Position numbers and translations under genes: made by a program. DNA of 64,000 nucleotides. It comes from an uncultured Clostridia bacterium (GTDB taxonomy: Bacteria > Bacillota > Clostridia > Christensenellales > Borkfalkiaceae). Under the pieces are notes generated by a model. That model was not told where the DNA came from. It did no database searches and saw nothing but the letters and a program-made list of their open reading frames with translations. Every line of letters starts with the position of its first letter. The first letter of the stretch is position 1. The stretch lies in contig CANRIK010000007.1 in assembly GCA_947630705.1 (NCBI GenBank), positions 1-64,000 on the forward strand. Direction: 5' to 3'. This document shows positions 34,760 through 42,931 of this stretch, in pieces.

Positions 34760-35545
34760 ATTTACAAGTATTACGAGAACAAAATGGGAATGCCCGAACA
34801 GAAGTATCTGCGGGACAAGCACGCAACCATTTCCGTCATTACGCACAAGAAAAGCGAATTTGCAAGTATAGACGAATACCTAAAAGACTGCGAACAGCGG
34901 TATAAGGTAGAATACTTAAAAAGAATGTCCACAACCGAACAGGCGTGGAACAAAGTAATGAAGTCTACGAACGCAACGTACAACAACCGAGGCAAGAACA
35001 TTGTCTTGGAGTGCCTGCAATTCGGCGGCAACAGGGAGTTATGGGACGACTTCCCCGACGAAGAAGAAATAAAGGCATACTTCCGTAAGTGCTATGCCTA
35101 CGCCATAGACAAGATAGGCTTTCTGCACACACATGAGAACATCATCTGCGCAGTAATCGTCACCGAGCCGAACAGGCGAAACCTCTTTGTCTATTATCTT
35201 CCCGTCACCGAAGTTTGGCAAAGGAAAGTTTTAAGTAATGACAAAAGCGAAGCAGGCAACAGACTTCAAATGCGCGATGAGTACGATATGCCTATGTATA
35301 GACAACGCATTGAAATAGACGAACCATTACTTTCGCATTCTGAGTTTTGGAAGGCGCGCGGCGGGTTGACTTCCTATTCGGACTTGCAGGAAGATTTCTA
35401 TATCAAAGTATCCAAAAAATACGGAGCCGTCCGAGGTGAGAGTTTCTCGCTTGTCAAGAATACCACCCTTCGGCAACAGGAACGCTATGGCAGGTTTGAG
35501 GGCGACCTCTACGACGAGCTTTACTTCGACGACAGCCCATTTTGA
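34760..35545 (+). CDS. MobV/Pre-like protein lacking the relaxase motif
   Basis: 253 aa from the ATG at 34784, or 261 aa from an ATT start at 34760. The only Shine-Dalgarno (AGGAGG) is nine bases before that ATT and 33 bases before the ATG, so the rare start ATT is favoured; the residues read IYKYYENKMGMPEQKY. The protein follows the MobV/Pre plan: NNRGKNIVLECL, then HTHENIICAVIVTEPNRRN and YLPVTEV. However, the HxDExTPHxH metal-binding stretch of real relaxases is replaced by IVTEPNRRN, so nicking is unlikely. The end keeps the coiled KNTTLRQQERYG segment. Possibly a retooled replication or mobilisation accessory. Confidence 0.6.
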   Translation: MYKYYENKMGMPEQKYLRDKHATISVITHKKSEFASIDEYLKDCEQRYKVEYLKRMSTTEQAWNKVMKSTNATYNNRGKNIVLECLQFGGNRELWDDFPDEEEIKAYFRKCYAYAIDKIGFLHTHENIICAVIVTEPNRRNLFVYYLPVTEVWQRKVLSNDKSEAGNRLQMRDEYDMPMYRQRIEIDEPLLSHSEFWKARGGLTSYSDLQEDFYIKVSKKYGAVRGESFSLVKNTTLRQQERYGRFEGDLYDELYFDDSPF

Positions 35546-35631
35546 ATCCCCGCTCAAAAATTTTCGCGCCAGCTATTGACAAATTTCAAAACCTCGCTAT
35601 AACCGTATTAACATTCAGTAAGGAGGTTTAT

Positions 35632-36000
35632 ATGACGGATAAAGAAATATTGCAAAAGGTTGAAAACGGCGAGGGGCTGACTGTACCCGAAATTAAAAGG
35701 TATCAACAGCTTGTAAAACCGCAAAAGCAGGTTTATGGCAAGTACGGCACACTTGCAAAACAGTATCTTTCGGAACATCAAACCGCGAGGTATTGGGTAA
35801 TGATAGCAAACAACGAGCTTGTAGACTATTTGCACGGAGTAGACAGGCAGGCGGACGAACTGTATGAGGTGATGTACAATAAGCTCTCAAACAGCGAGCA
35901 GTACAAAAGAACGGGTAATTTTATGGAAGATTACCGACGTATCACCGAAATGCAAAAGGTCATAGAAACGGAAATCCTTAACGAGATAGTTTATGTGTGA
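35632..36000 (+). CDS. tnpV: TnpV-family transposon-encoded protein
   Basis: 122 aa from the ATG after AAGGAGG; the frame is open further upstream through the previous stop, but without a site. Conserved TnpV features: YGKYGTLAKQYLSEH near residue 35, helical middle, and a MQKVIETEILNEIVYV C-terminus. These proteins accompany integrative elements in Clostridia; their function is unknown. It lies between the mob-like gene and a 68-aa gene, in the direction of the integrase. Confidence 0.8.
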   Translation: MTDKEILQKVENGEGLTVPEIKRYQQLVKPQKQVYGKYGTLAKQYLSEHQTARYWVMIANNELVDYLHGVDRQADELYEVMYNKLSNSEQYKRTGNFMEDYRRITEMQKVIETEILNEIVYV

Positions 36001-36009
36001 GGTGAAGAA

Positions 36010-36216
36010 ATGAAAACCGAAAAGAAGATAATAGACAAGCGTTACGAGGACAAACACAAGGACGAACGCAAAGCTGCACATGCGGTTTGGGGGACGTCTA
36101 TGAACAGGGCGGACTTTGAAGAGCTGAACAAGTTTCTCAAAGATAACCGCATAACCAAAGTCCAACTGATATACGCAGGTTGGCAAGCGTTAAAAGAACA
36201 ACTTAATCACAACTGA
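36010..36216 (+). CDS. Small highly charged protein of an integrative element
   Basis: 68 aa, nine bases after tnpV, with GAGGTGAAGAA as ribosome site. Lysine- and glutamate-rich N-terminus, then NRADFEELNKFLKDNRITKVQLIYAGW, which could be a small ribbon-helix-helix or helical DNA-binding unit. No close family is recognised. Probably co-transcribed with tnpV. Confidence 0.6.
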   Translation: MKTEKKIIDKRYEDKHKDERKAAHAVWGTSMNRADFEELNKFLKDNRITKVQLIYAGWQALKEQLNHN

Positions 36217-36248
36217 ATACTTTTTAATAAATTAAGGAGGAAACTTTT

Positions 36249-36326
36249 GTGAATATGGTAAACAACCATTTAGTGAGAGAATATTGTAACTACACAAAAA
36301 TAAATTTAAGGAGAATTGAACGATAG
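36249..36326 (+). CDS. 25-aa leader peptide overlapping the integrase start
   Basis: GTG start seven bases after AAGGAGG; stop TAG lies eight bases inside the integrase frame, which opens with TTG. The overlap suggests translational coupling that lets the weak TTG start be used. No known peptide family. Confidence 0.45.
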   Translation: MNMVNNHLVREYCNYTKINLRRIER

Positions 36327-37545
36327 AGAATTACAAAAAGTTTTAAACGCAATAAAGTACATACCCGAAGATGGGCGCGATGAAGTAACTCAAATCATAC
36401 TGAAAGCGGCGTCGGAGAGCATAACGCTTGAAAGGCTGAAAACGCTCACTTCGAGGGAAATAAGAAGTAACGGAAAAGAACACGGGACAAGCGGATTCGT
36501 CAAATTTACTAAAAAGGAGATAGAATCCATGTCCGACAATTTAAAAAAATTATTTGTCGTCAACGACAAAATTGTAACCTACCGCTACATAAACGGCGTG
36601 TATCAAGCGAGATTCCGTCGTGACGGCTACAATATCGAGGTTGCCTCCAAAAACTTCGATATGATGAAACAAAAATTTTTGGAGCGGCTGATTAAAGACG
36701 AAAAGGCAAAAAAGAACGCGCGATATCCTCTGCTCAAAGACTTTTTAGCCGAATGGCTACAAGTCAAAAAACAGACGGTGAAAACAACCACTTACACAGG
36801 CTACTGCACATTGATAGATTACCACGTGTTGCCGCGCTTCGGCGATATGCACATCAACGAGATAACGCGAAGTCATATTCAAAATTTTTTGTTTGAGCTG
36901 ACTGACGCGGGCAAGAACCGCACGGCGGCAAAGCTCAAACAACTGCTTTCGGCGATATTCAACGTTGCGTGCGAGGACTACAACCTCAAATCCCCGATGA
37001 CGAAAATTGCCCTCTCTCACTACGAAGTAAAAAAGGGCAGGGCGTTCACCAAAGACGAGGAGCGCAAAATTGTGGACTTCTGCAAGCGCAATCCGCACTA
37101 CGAGGGCAATTCGGCAATGCTGTTGTTAATGTACAGCGGTATGCGCGTGGGCGAGCTGAAAAGTATGAGGTACGATGGAACGTTTGTTACCTGTGAATCG
37201 GAGAAAACACGCAAGGGCTATGCTACCGTTATAAGAAAAATTCCTGTTTCGCCAATGCTGAAAAGAGTGCTTGACATGATTGACTTCGACCTTGCACGGG
37301 AAGCGAGCAAATATGCGGTGCGCGACGCAGTAAAGCGAATTTTCCCCGACAGACATATTCACGAGCTACGCTACACCTTTATTACAAGGGCGAAAGAGTG
37401 CGGCTGCGATCCCGAACTGATAATGAAATGGGTCGGGCACGAATTTGACCAAGACGTTAAGACTTCGCGCGTGGACAGAGGCTACACAACCTTTTCGGAA
37501 GAATACAGTTTGAAAGAAATCAACAAAATCGACTATATTTTGTAA
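36316..37545 (+). CDS. int: Tyrosine recombinase (integrase) of element A
   Basis: 409 aa from TTG, or 338 aa from an internal ATG at 36529 that has the better ribosome site (AAGGAG nine bases ahead). Residues 1-45 form a separate small helical domain (ELQKVLNAIKYIPEDGRDEV) that in element B is a separate ORF. Core-binding SAM-like domain about 135-225. Catalytic domain with R277 (YSGMRVGEL), H349-x-x-R352 (HELRYTFITR), H375 (WVGHE) and Y390. The gene ends about 110 bases from the 3' end of tRNA-Leu, its likely target. Cargo lies on the other side, so the element extends leftward. Confidence 0.9.
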   Translation: MNDRELQKVLNAIKYIPEDGRDEVTQIILKAASESITLERLKTLTSREIRSNGKEHGTSGFVKFTKKEIESMSDNLKKLFVVNDKIVTYRYINGVYQARFRRDGYNIEVASKNFDMMKQKFLERLIKDEKAKKNARYPLLKDFLAEWLQVKKQTVKTTTYTGYCTLIDYHVLPRFGDMHINEITRSHIQNFLFELTDAGKNRTAAKLKQLLSAIFNVACEDYNLKSPMTKIALSHYEVKKGRAFTKDEERKIVDFCKRNPHYEGNSAMLLLMYSGMRVGELKSMRYDGTFVTCESEKTRKGYATVIRKIPVSPMLKRVLDMIDFDLAREASKYAVRDAVKRIFPDRHIHELRYTFITRAKECGCDPELIMKWVGHEFDQDVKTSRVDRGYTTFSEEYSLKEINKIDYIL

Positions 37546-37592
37546 ATTGCTCACAAAATCGGGCTATTTGGGCAAAAACAGGGCGAAAATCG

Positions 37593-37613
37593 TTTCCCAA
37601 TTATTTCCCAAAA
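37593..37613. other. Arm-like tandem site beside tRNA-Leu
   Basis: Two TTTCCCAA-type units in tandem between the integrase stop and the tRNA. Position and form match the ACTCCCCAA tandem sites at both ends of element B, so this may be an integrase arm site. No left-end partner was found. Confidence 0.4.
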
Positions 37614-37657
37614 GTAACAAAAATGAGAGAAATCTCAAAAAATTCCTCTCATTTCGC

Positions 37658-37745
37658 TGGTGCCCGAGATCGGATTTGAACCGATACGCCCTTGCGAGCT
37701 CTGGATTTTAAGTCCAGTGCGTCTGCCGTTCCGCCACTCGGGCAC
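37658..37745 (-). tRNA. tRNA-Leu (UAA)
   Basis: 88 nt with encoded CCA. Acceptor GTGCCCG/CGGGCAC, anticodon stem CTGGA/TCCAG with loop CTTAAAA (anticodon TAA, U33 present), short variable arm and TTCAAAT T-loop. Its 3' end faces the element-A integrase. Confidence 0.93.
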
Positions 37746-37907
37746 GATTTTTGTGAAGTTTTCATTTATAAATGTTAAAAAAGTGTTAATTTCTTTCTGT
37801 CAATGCTTTTAAGTCCAGTGCGTCTGCCGTTCCGCCACTCGGGCACGATTTTTGTGAAGTTTTCATTTATAAATGTTAAAAAAGTGTTAATTTCTTTCTG
37901 TCAATGC
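37706..37907 (-). repeat. Tandem 101-bp duplication of the tRNA-Leu 5' half and flank
   Basis: The stretch from the anticodon loop to the 5' end of the tRNA plus about 61 bp of upstream flank occurs twice, 101 bp apart, without a mismatch. The second copy therefore contains a truncated tRNA (37807-37846) lacking its 3' half. Each unit boundary is at the anticodon-loop sequence TTTTAAG. Confidence 0.9.
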
Positions 37908-37946
37908 TTTTAAGTCCCTTGCGTCTGCCTATTCCGCCACACAAGC
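37908..37946 (-). pseudogene. 5' half of a second, different tRNA-Leu
   Basis: Reads GCTTGTGTGGCGGAAT..GGACTTAAAA on the minus strand, a tRNA-Leu(UAA) 5' half with its own acceptor and D-arm bases. It ends at exactly the same anticodon-loop point as the neighbouring copies. The rest of this tRNA is missing from the window. Confidence 0.7.
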
Positions 37947-38197
37947 GTGAATATTTAATTTGTTTTTATATTCCAAGCGATATTTTATCAAAGACGCAAA
38001 GAATAGGATCTTCCGAATACGTAATCATATGAGTTTAGATGGGGAAGGGGAGAGGTAACGGAGCATATTTGCAGATTGCGCTTCATAACCTTTTGCCGAA
38101 AATTCACTGTTTTCAAAATGACGGGAATATTGCTTATAACGTTCATCTGTTTGGCAATTTTTCGGATTCGGAACCATAAGGTGGTAATTCAATTTAA

Positions 38198-38230
38198 AAC
38201 GCCTTGACTTATTTCTGTCAAGGCGTTATT
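38198..38230 (+). terminator. Hairpin left of element B
   Basis: AACGCCTTGAC/GTCAAGGCGTT stem followed by ATTTT, abutting the tRNA-Cys fragment. The stretch 37950-38197 holds no gene; it contains an 18-base match (AAGCGATATTTTATCAAA at 37975) to sequence just after the element-B integrase. Confidence 0.6.
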
Positions 38231-38256
38231 TTGGAGGCGCCACCCGGATTTGAACC
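38231..38256 (-). other. Left attachment repeat of element B (tRNA-Cys 3' end copy)
   Basis: 26 bases identical to the 3' end of the intact tRNA-Cys at 50311-50336 (acceptor and T-arm), then sequence divergence. No other tRNA part is present. This is the expected footprint of integration into a tRNA 3' end. Confidence 0.8.
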
Positions 38257-38362
38257 AAGTGGCGTGCCAAAAATTCGCCTTGCCAAAGTGCCGTTTTTGA
38301 GCAAATATAGCTTATTTATTATATAAAAACCGCTATTTTACGTCAAGCATTTTTAAGAAAAA

Positions 38363-38389
38363 TTTTTACTCCCCAATTACTCCCCAAAA
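38363..38389 (+). other. Arm-type repeat, left end of element B
   Basis: TTTTTACTCCCCAA followed by TTACTCCCCAAAA. The same tandem lies just inside the right end of the element. Confidence 0.6.
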
Positions 38390-38418
38390 TAAAACCAAAT
38401 TTGCCGATGATGTTAAGC

Positions 38419-38450
38419 AAAAAACCGAAAGTCACTCTTTCGGTTTTTTT
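38419..38450. terminator. Bidirectional-type terminator before pstS
   Basis: AAACCGAAAG - TCACT - CTTTCGGTTT with A-runs and T-runs on both sides. It isolates the pst operon from upstream reading. Confidence 0.8.
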
Positions 38451-38466
38451 ACGTTTTTATTACAAC

Positions 38467-38501
38467 TTTGTGTAAAGGTTTGTTACTTCTTTTGAGTAAA
38501 A
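38467..38501 (+). promoter_or_regulatory. pst promoter region with Pho-box-like repeat
   Basis: TTTGTGTAA and TTTGTTAC are repeated about one helical turn apart, then TAAAAT as a possible -10. On the minus strand the units read GTAACA and TTTACA, close to the TTAACA-type PhoP boxes of Bacillus but with 10-bp rather than 11-bp spacing. Tentative. Confidence 0.35.
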
Positions 38502-38532
38502 TCGGGGTAGTAAAACGAAAGGAGTAATAAAA

Positions 38533-39420
38533 ATGAGAAAGAAAAAAATTGCAAAGATTATGCTTGCGGCGGCGTGCGTTGCCGCTATGGGTGCAGGCAG
38601 TTTGGCGGCGTTTTCGGGCTGTGCAAACGATACGGAGACAATCACTGTTTCGGGTTCGACCTCTATGACCGAGCTTATGCAGGCTCTCGCCGCCGAGTAC
38701 GAAGACGCTCACCCCAACGTTCAGATTATCGTAAATCAGGGCGGTTCGTCGGTGGGAATTTCCGATACGAAAGAAGGCTTGAACGACTTTGGGCTTGCCT
38801 CCAAAAAAGTTGACGAGGGCGACGGCGTAAAGGGCGTTCAGCTCTGCCTCGACGGAATTGCTTTGACTGTCAACAAAGACTGCAACGTAACACAAGTTAC
38901 CAACGAAGAAGTTTTCGATCTCTACATGAAAGGCACGGCAATCCAAGACACCATAACCACCGCAATTGCCCGCGACCAAGCCAGCGGCACGCGAGAGGCG
39001 TTCAACGAGGGCATAAAAGACCCCGAAGGCAATGATATTAAAACCCACTACAACGGCAACTACGAGCTATCGGGCTACACCCACGCGAAATGGGACGAAC
39101 AGCCGGCGACGGGCAGCGTTATATCGCTTATCGAACAGTCCACCGTGTCAATCGGCTATATCTCGCTCGGCTCGGTGCTTATGAGCAGCGCAAACATAAA
39201 AGCCCTTGCATTTAAGGGCTACGGGCAGGAAGAATACGTTGCCGCGACAGCCGAAAACGTGTTAAACGGCACATACGCTCTTCAAAGACCGTTCACGATA
39301 GTGCTTTCAACCACTCGCGAACTTTCGCCTGCGGCACAGGGATTTTACGACTACATAATGAGTGAAGAGGCGCAGGCTGTGATAACCGACGAAGGATGCG
39401 TATCCACCTATGGAAAGTGA
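38533..39420 (+). CDS. pstS: Phosphate ABC transporter substrate-binding lipoprotein
   Basis: 295 aa, GGAG eight bases ahead. Lipobox FSGC puts the lipidated Cys at residue 30. Typical PstS motifs: TVSGSTSMTELMQALA, FGLASKKV, ARDQASGTREAF, and IGYISLGSV near the C-terminal lobe. It captures inorganic phosphate outside the membrane and delivers it to the permease encoded next, whose start it overlaps by 11 bases. First gene of a pst-phoPR cluster that lies inside element B. Confidence 0.95.
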   Translation: MRKKKIAKIMLAAACVAAMGAGSLAAFSGCANDTETITVSGSTSMTELMQALAAEYEDAHPNVQIIVNQGGSSVGISDTKEGLNDFGLASKKVDEGDGVKGVQLCLDGIALTVNKDCNVTQVTNEEVFDLYMKGTAIQDTITTAIARDQASGTREAFNEGIKDPEGNDIKTHYNGNYELSGYTHAKWDEQPATGSVISLIEQSTVSIGYISLGSVLMSSANIKALAFKGYGQEEYVAATAENVLNGTYALQRPFTIVLSTTRELSPAAQGFYDYIMSEEAQAVITDEGCVSTYGK

Positions 39421-41200
39421 GAAAAAATCGCACATATCCCTGCATTTCAACAGTGAGAAGGTTGCAAGCGCGGTGTTTGCCGTGTTTGCGGCTTTTTCAA
39501 CCGTGGCGGTGTTTGGGATAATTTTTTACATACTCTACGCGGCTATCCCCACTTTCCGTCAAATAGGCTTCTTCAAATTTATTTTTTCTGACGTATGGAA
39601 CGCGCAGACCAATCAATACGGCATACTCCCGATGATAGTCGGCAGTATATTCCTAACTTCGCTTTCGGTGCTTGTCGGCGGAACTCTTGCGGTCGTGACT
39701 GCTGTTTGGATGGTGTATTACTGCCCCCAAAAACTCAAAAAAGCATACGAGCAACTGATAAACCTTTTGGCGGGAATACCATCTGTAATTTATGGACTAT
39801 TCGGCTACACATTTATCGTGCCCACGCTTACAAAGGCGTTCAATCTGGCGGAGAGCGGCACTTCGGGAACGGGACTTCTGGCAAGCAGTATAATTCTTTC
39901 GATAATGATTTTACCCACCGTAACGTCGGTTGCCAAAAACTCGCTCAAAAACGTGCCGTCCAACTATTACGAGGGCGCGCTCGCGTTGGGGTGTACCAAA
40001 AACCAAACGGTGTGGAAGGTGCTCGTGCCTGCCGCTAAAAACGGAATTTTGGCGGGGCTGATTTTGGGAATAGGACGGGCAGTGGGCGAAACAATGGCTG
40101 TGCAGATGCTTGTCGGTGGAGCAAACGCCTACCCATTTTCGTTTTTCACGTCATTTTCGACACTTACTTCGATTATCGTTCGCGACATGGGCTACGCGAG
40201 CGAACTTCAAACTTCCGCGCTTATGGGGTCGGGATTTGTACTTCTCGTGTTCATTTTAATACTCAACCTATTGCTTCTTCTGACAAGGCGGGATAGTTTG
40301 GGCGGCAACCGCTTTTTCACTCGCCGCATTGACGAGAGCAACGGAATAGAGGGGCAACTTCGCTCCTACAAGCGCACGGGGAGCGTGCAGGACGTGCTGT
40401 GGATTATAAGCTGGATAGTCGCCCTGTTTATGGCGTTCGTGCTGTGTTTTATAGTTATTTTCGTGCTTGTCAAAGGTCTTCCTAACCTTTCGGTAAACTT
40501 TTTGTTTGGAAAGAGTTCAAATAGGCAGACCACTTTGCAACCGGCATTTATTTCCACGGGACTTCTGATATTACTGTCGCTAGCAATAGCTTTGCCGCTT
40601 GGAATCGGAGCGGCAATATACCTCAACGAATACGCAAAGAAAGACAATCCGTTTGTAAAAATCATAAGGATTTTTATAGATACGCTTTCGGGTATTCCGT
40701 CGATAATCTTCGGTATGTTCGGAATGTTGTTCTTTGTTACGGCATGCCGCCTCAACTATTCGCTGACAGCCGGCGGAATAACTCTTGCTTTAATGATTTT
40801 GCCAACCGTTATAAGAAGCACGGAGCAGGCTCTTTCCGAAGTTCCGGACAGCATGCGTGAGGCAAGCTATGCCTTGGGCGCCGGCAAGCTCCGCACTGTG
40901 TTCAGAGTGGTGTTGCCACAGGCTCTTTCCGGCATAGTCACGTCCATAATATTATCGATAGGCAGAATAGTTTCCGAAAGCGCGGCTCTCATATACACGG
41001 CAGGGTCATCAATATATATGCCCACGGGATTTTCAAGTCAGGGTTCGACGTTCGCCGTCCTCATTTACAGGTTTATGGTAGAGGGCACGCACACCGAAGA
41101 AGCGTATGCGACAGCCGCAGTTTTAATGTTTGTCGTGGTCGTCTTGAATATACTTGTAACGCTCTGCGAGTGGCTGTTCAAAAGGAGAAATAAGGTATGA
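39410..41200 (+). CDS. pstCA: Fused PstC-PstA phosphate permease
   Basis: 596 aa, about twice the usual size. Residues 1-300 form a PstC-like permease with the EAA-type loop EGALALGCTKNQTVWKVLVPAA. Residues 325-596 form a PstA-like permease with its own loop REASYALGAGKLRTVFRVVLPQA. Both halves have about six membrane helices, joined by a basic linker. In most bacteria these are separate genes whose products form a heterodimer; here a single chain would build the channel. Overlaps pstS upstream and pstB downstream (ATGA), so all three are co-translated. Confidence 0.93.
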   Translation: MESEKKSHISLHFNSEKVASAVFAVFAAFSTVAVFGIIFYILYAAIPTFRQIGFFKFIFSDVWNAQTNQYGILPMIVGSIFLTSLSVLVGGTLAVVTAVWMVYYCPQKLKKAYEQLINLLAGIPSVIYGLFGYTFIVPTLTKAFNLAESGTSGTGLLASSIILSIMILPTVTSVAKNSLKNVPSNYYEGALALGCTKNQTVWKVLVPAAKNGILAGLILGIGRAVGETMAVQMLVGGANAYPFSFFTSFSTLTSIIVRDMGYASELQTSALMGSGFVLLVFILILNLLLLLTRRDSLGGNRFFTRRIDESNGIEGQLRSYKRTGSVQDVLWIISWIVALFMAFVLCFIVIFVLVKGLPNLSVNFLFGKSSNRQTTLQPAFISTGLLILLSLAIALPLGIGAAIYLNEYAKKDNPFVKIIRIFIDTLSGIPSIIFGMFGMLFFVTACRLNYSLTAGGITLALMILPTVIRSTEQALSEVPDSMREASYALGAGKLRTVFRVVLPQALSGIVTSIILSIGRIVSESAALIYTAGSSIYMPTGFSSQGSTFAVLIYRFMVEGTHTEEAYATAAVLMFVVVVLNILVTLCEWLFKRRNKV

Positions 41201-42042
41201 TTTTACTCAAAAAACGTAACATATGTCAGGATATTTCGGCGCAAAAGCCGCAAAAAACAAAGTGCATAACGCCCTTTGAAATCACGGGCGATACCGCCGT
41301 TTCCGTCAGGGAAATGAATTTATATTACGGTAGTTTTCATGCTCTCAAAAGCGTGTTTATGGAGTTTCCCAAAAACAAACTCACCGCCCTTATCGGACCT
41401 TCCGGTTGTGGAAAATCTACACTCATTAAAAGCCTTAACCGAATGAACGATTTAGTTGAAGGCTGTAAAATTACAGGCGAAATAAAAATCGGTAACGACA
41501 ATATCTATGACAGGCGGTGCGATTTGGCGCGGCTTCGCAAAAACGTCGGAATGGTCTTTCAACGTCCCAACCCACTTGCGATGAGCGTGTATGATAACAT
41601 TGCCTACGGTCCGCGCACGTTCGGCATCCGCAAAAAGGAGGATTTGGACGGCATTGTGGAAAGCTCTTTAAAAGGTGCGGCTATGTGGGACGAAGTGAAA
41701 GACAGGCTCTCAAAATCGGCTTTGGGGCTTTCGGGCGGACAACAGCAACGGTTGTGCATTGCAAGAGCGCTTGCAGTCGAACCGCAAATACTTTTAATGG
41801 ACGAGCCGACTAGTGCACTCGACCCCATTTCTACGGCAAAGATAGAGGAACTCTGTTTGGAACTCAAAAAGCGCATGACGGTTATAATGGTCACGCACAA
41901 TATGCAACAGGCGTTCCGCATTGCCGACTTTACAGCTTATTTTCTGCTTGGTGAAATGATTGAAATGAACGAAACAAAAGAATTATTCGCGCACCCGAAA
42001 GACAAAAAGACAGATGACTATATAAACGGTCGCTTCGGCTGA
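41197..42042 (+). CDS. pstB: Phosphate ABC transporter ATP-binding protein
   Basis: 281 aa with an N-terminal extension of about 25 residues relative to typical PstB. Walker A GPSGCGKST (67-75), Q-loop FQRPNPLAMSVYDN, signature LSGGQQQRLCIARALA, Walker B LLMDEPTSALDP and switch histidine VTHNM. It powers the PstCA channel. No phoU follows, although phoU usually ends this operon. Confidence 0.96.
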   Translation: MILLKKRNICQDISAQKPQKTKCITPFEITGDTAVSVREMNLYYGSFHALKSVFMEFPKNKLTALIGPSGCGKSTLIKSLNRMNDLVEGCKITGEIKIGNDNIYDRRCDLARLRKNVGMVFQRPNPLAMSVYDNIAYGPRTFGIRKKEDLDGIVESSLKGAAMWDEVKDRLSKSALGLSGGQQQRLCIARALAVEPQILLMDEPTSALDPISTAKIEELCLELKKRMTVIMVTHNMQQAFRIADFTAYFLLGEMIEMNETKELFAHPKDKKTDDYINGRFG

Positions 42043-42054
42043 TTCAAGTTCACA

Positions 42055-42235
42055 AAAATCTCGTGCGATTGCGCGCACTGCGATTTTTCGTGATTTGAGG
42101 GCGCGTGCCCTCTGCCCACGATTTTTGAGGGCGCACAAATTATATAATCGTGGGCATTCACCCCGCCGAGGCGCAGGTATGCGCAAATTGGGTCTTGCTG
42201 CGCAAAAGTGTGATTTTGCTTGCAACATAAATTAT
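42055..42235 (-). repeat. Dispersed element-B repeat (minus orientation)
   Basis: Non-coding gap between pstB and the response regulator. On the minus strand it shares GACCCAATTTGCG, the TTGCAAGCAAAA region, GTGGGC and a split GAGGGC/GCCCTC hairpin with 50020-50165. Both flank inner parts of element B. Confidence 0.55.
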
Positions 42236-42250
42236 TTAGAATATAAAACA

Positions 42251-42279
42251 TTTTCAAAATTTATTTAAGGTGTTATAAT
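42251..42279 (+). promoter_or_regulatory. Promoter of phoP-like gene
   Basis: TTTTCA, 17 bp, TATAAT, only ten bases before the ATG and without a Shine-Dalgarno; the transcript would be nearly leaderless. Confidence 0.5.
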
Positions 42280-42289
42280 AAAATTAGCT

Positions 42290-42931
42290 ATGAAAGGAAA
42301 AGTATTTTTGTTGGAGGACGATAATAGCATTTGCGGTCTTGTTAAGGTCGCACTTGAAATGAACGACTTTATGTTTTCGTCCTTTTCCACGTTAAAAGAT
42401 TTTACCGCCGCACTGCAAAAGGAGCTACCCGACATCGCCCTTCTCGATATTATGCTCCCCGACGGAAGCGGGCTGGACGCCTTAAAACTTCTCAAAGAAA
42501 AATACCCGTCCGTGAGTTGCATTATGCTGTCCGCGCTTTCGAAAGAGGAGGACAAGGTGAACGGTTTGAATATGGGCGCCGACGACTACATTGCAAAACC
42601 GTTTTCAGTGTTAGAACTCATTGCGCGCGTCAACGCACGACTTCGCAGCAAGCAAAAATCCGCCGTACTTACGGCGCAAAATATCACGCTCGATACCGAA
42701 ACTTTCGCCTGCGAGATAGACGGAAAGCCCGTAACGCTCAATCGCAAGGAGTTTGAACTTTTGAAGTGCTTTATGGAAAATCAGGGCAAAGTCCTCTCGC
42801 GCGATAAACTCCTGACCGAAGTCTGGGGCTACGACACGGGTGAAACGCGCACCCTCGACAACCACGTCGCCCGTCTCCGTAAATTGGGCGTACAAATCGA
42901 AACGGTGTTCGGCGTGGGGTACAAATTATGA
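42290..42931 (+). CDS. phoP: PhoP-like OmpR-family response regulator
   Basis: 213 aa. Receiver domain with EDD at 9-11, phospho-acceptor D53 (LLDIMLPDGSG) and K in IAKPFS. C-terminal winged helix (LNRKEFELLKCFMENQGKVLSRDKLL, then RTLDNHVARLR). Adjacent to pst genes and paired with a PhoR-like kinase through an ATGA overlap, so it probably controls phosphate starvation genes, starting with pstS. The name rests on context, not on a diagnostic residue. Confidence 0.85.
   Translation: MKGKVFLLEDDNSICGLVKVALEMNDFMFSSFSTLKDFTAALQKELPDIALLDIMLPDGSGLDALKLLKEKYPSVSCIMLSALSKEEDKVNGLNMGADDYIAKPFSVLELIARVNARLRSKQKSAVLTAQNITLDTETFACEIDGKPVTLNRKEFELLKCFMENQGKVLSRDKLLTEVWGYDTGETRTLDNHVARLRKLGVQIETVFGVGYKL

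Noticed and set aside
37706-37946. CRISPR-like tandem repeat
   Set aside because: Only two full 101-bp units, both containing tRNA sequence; no short repeat/spacer pattern and no cas genes.
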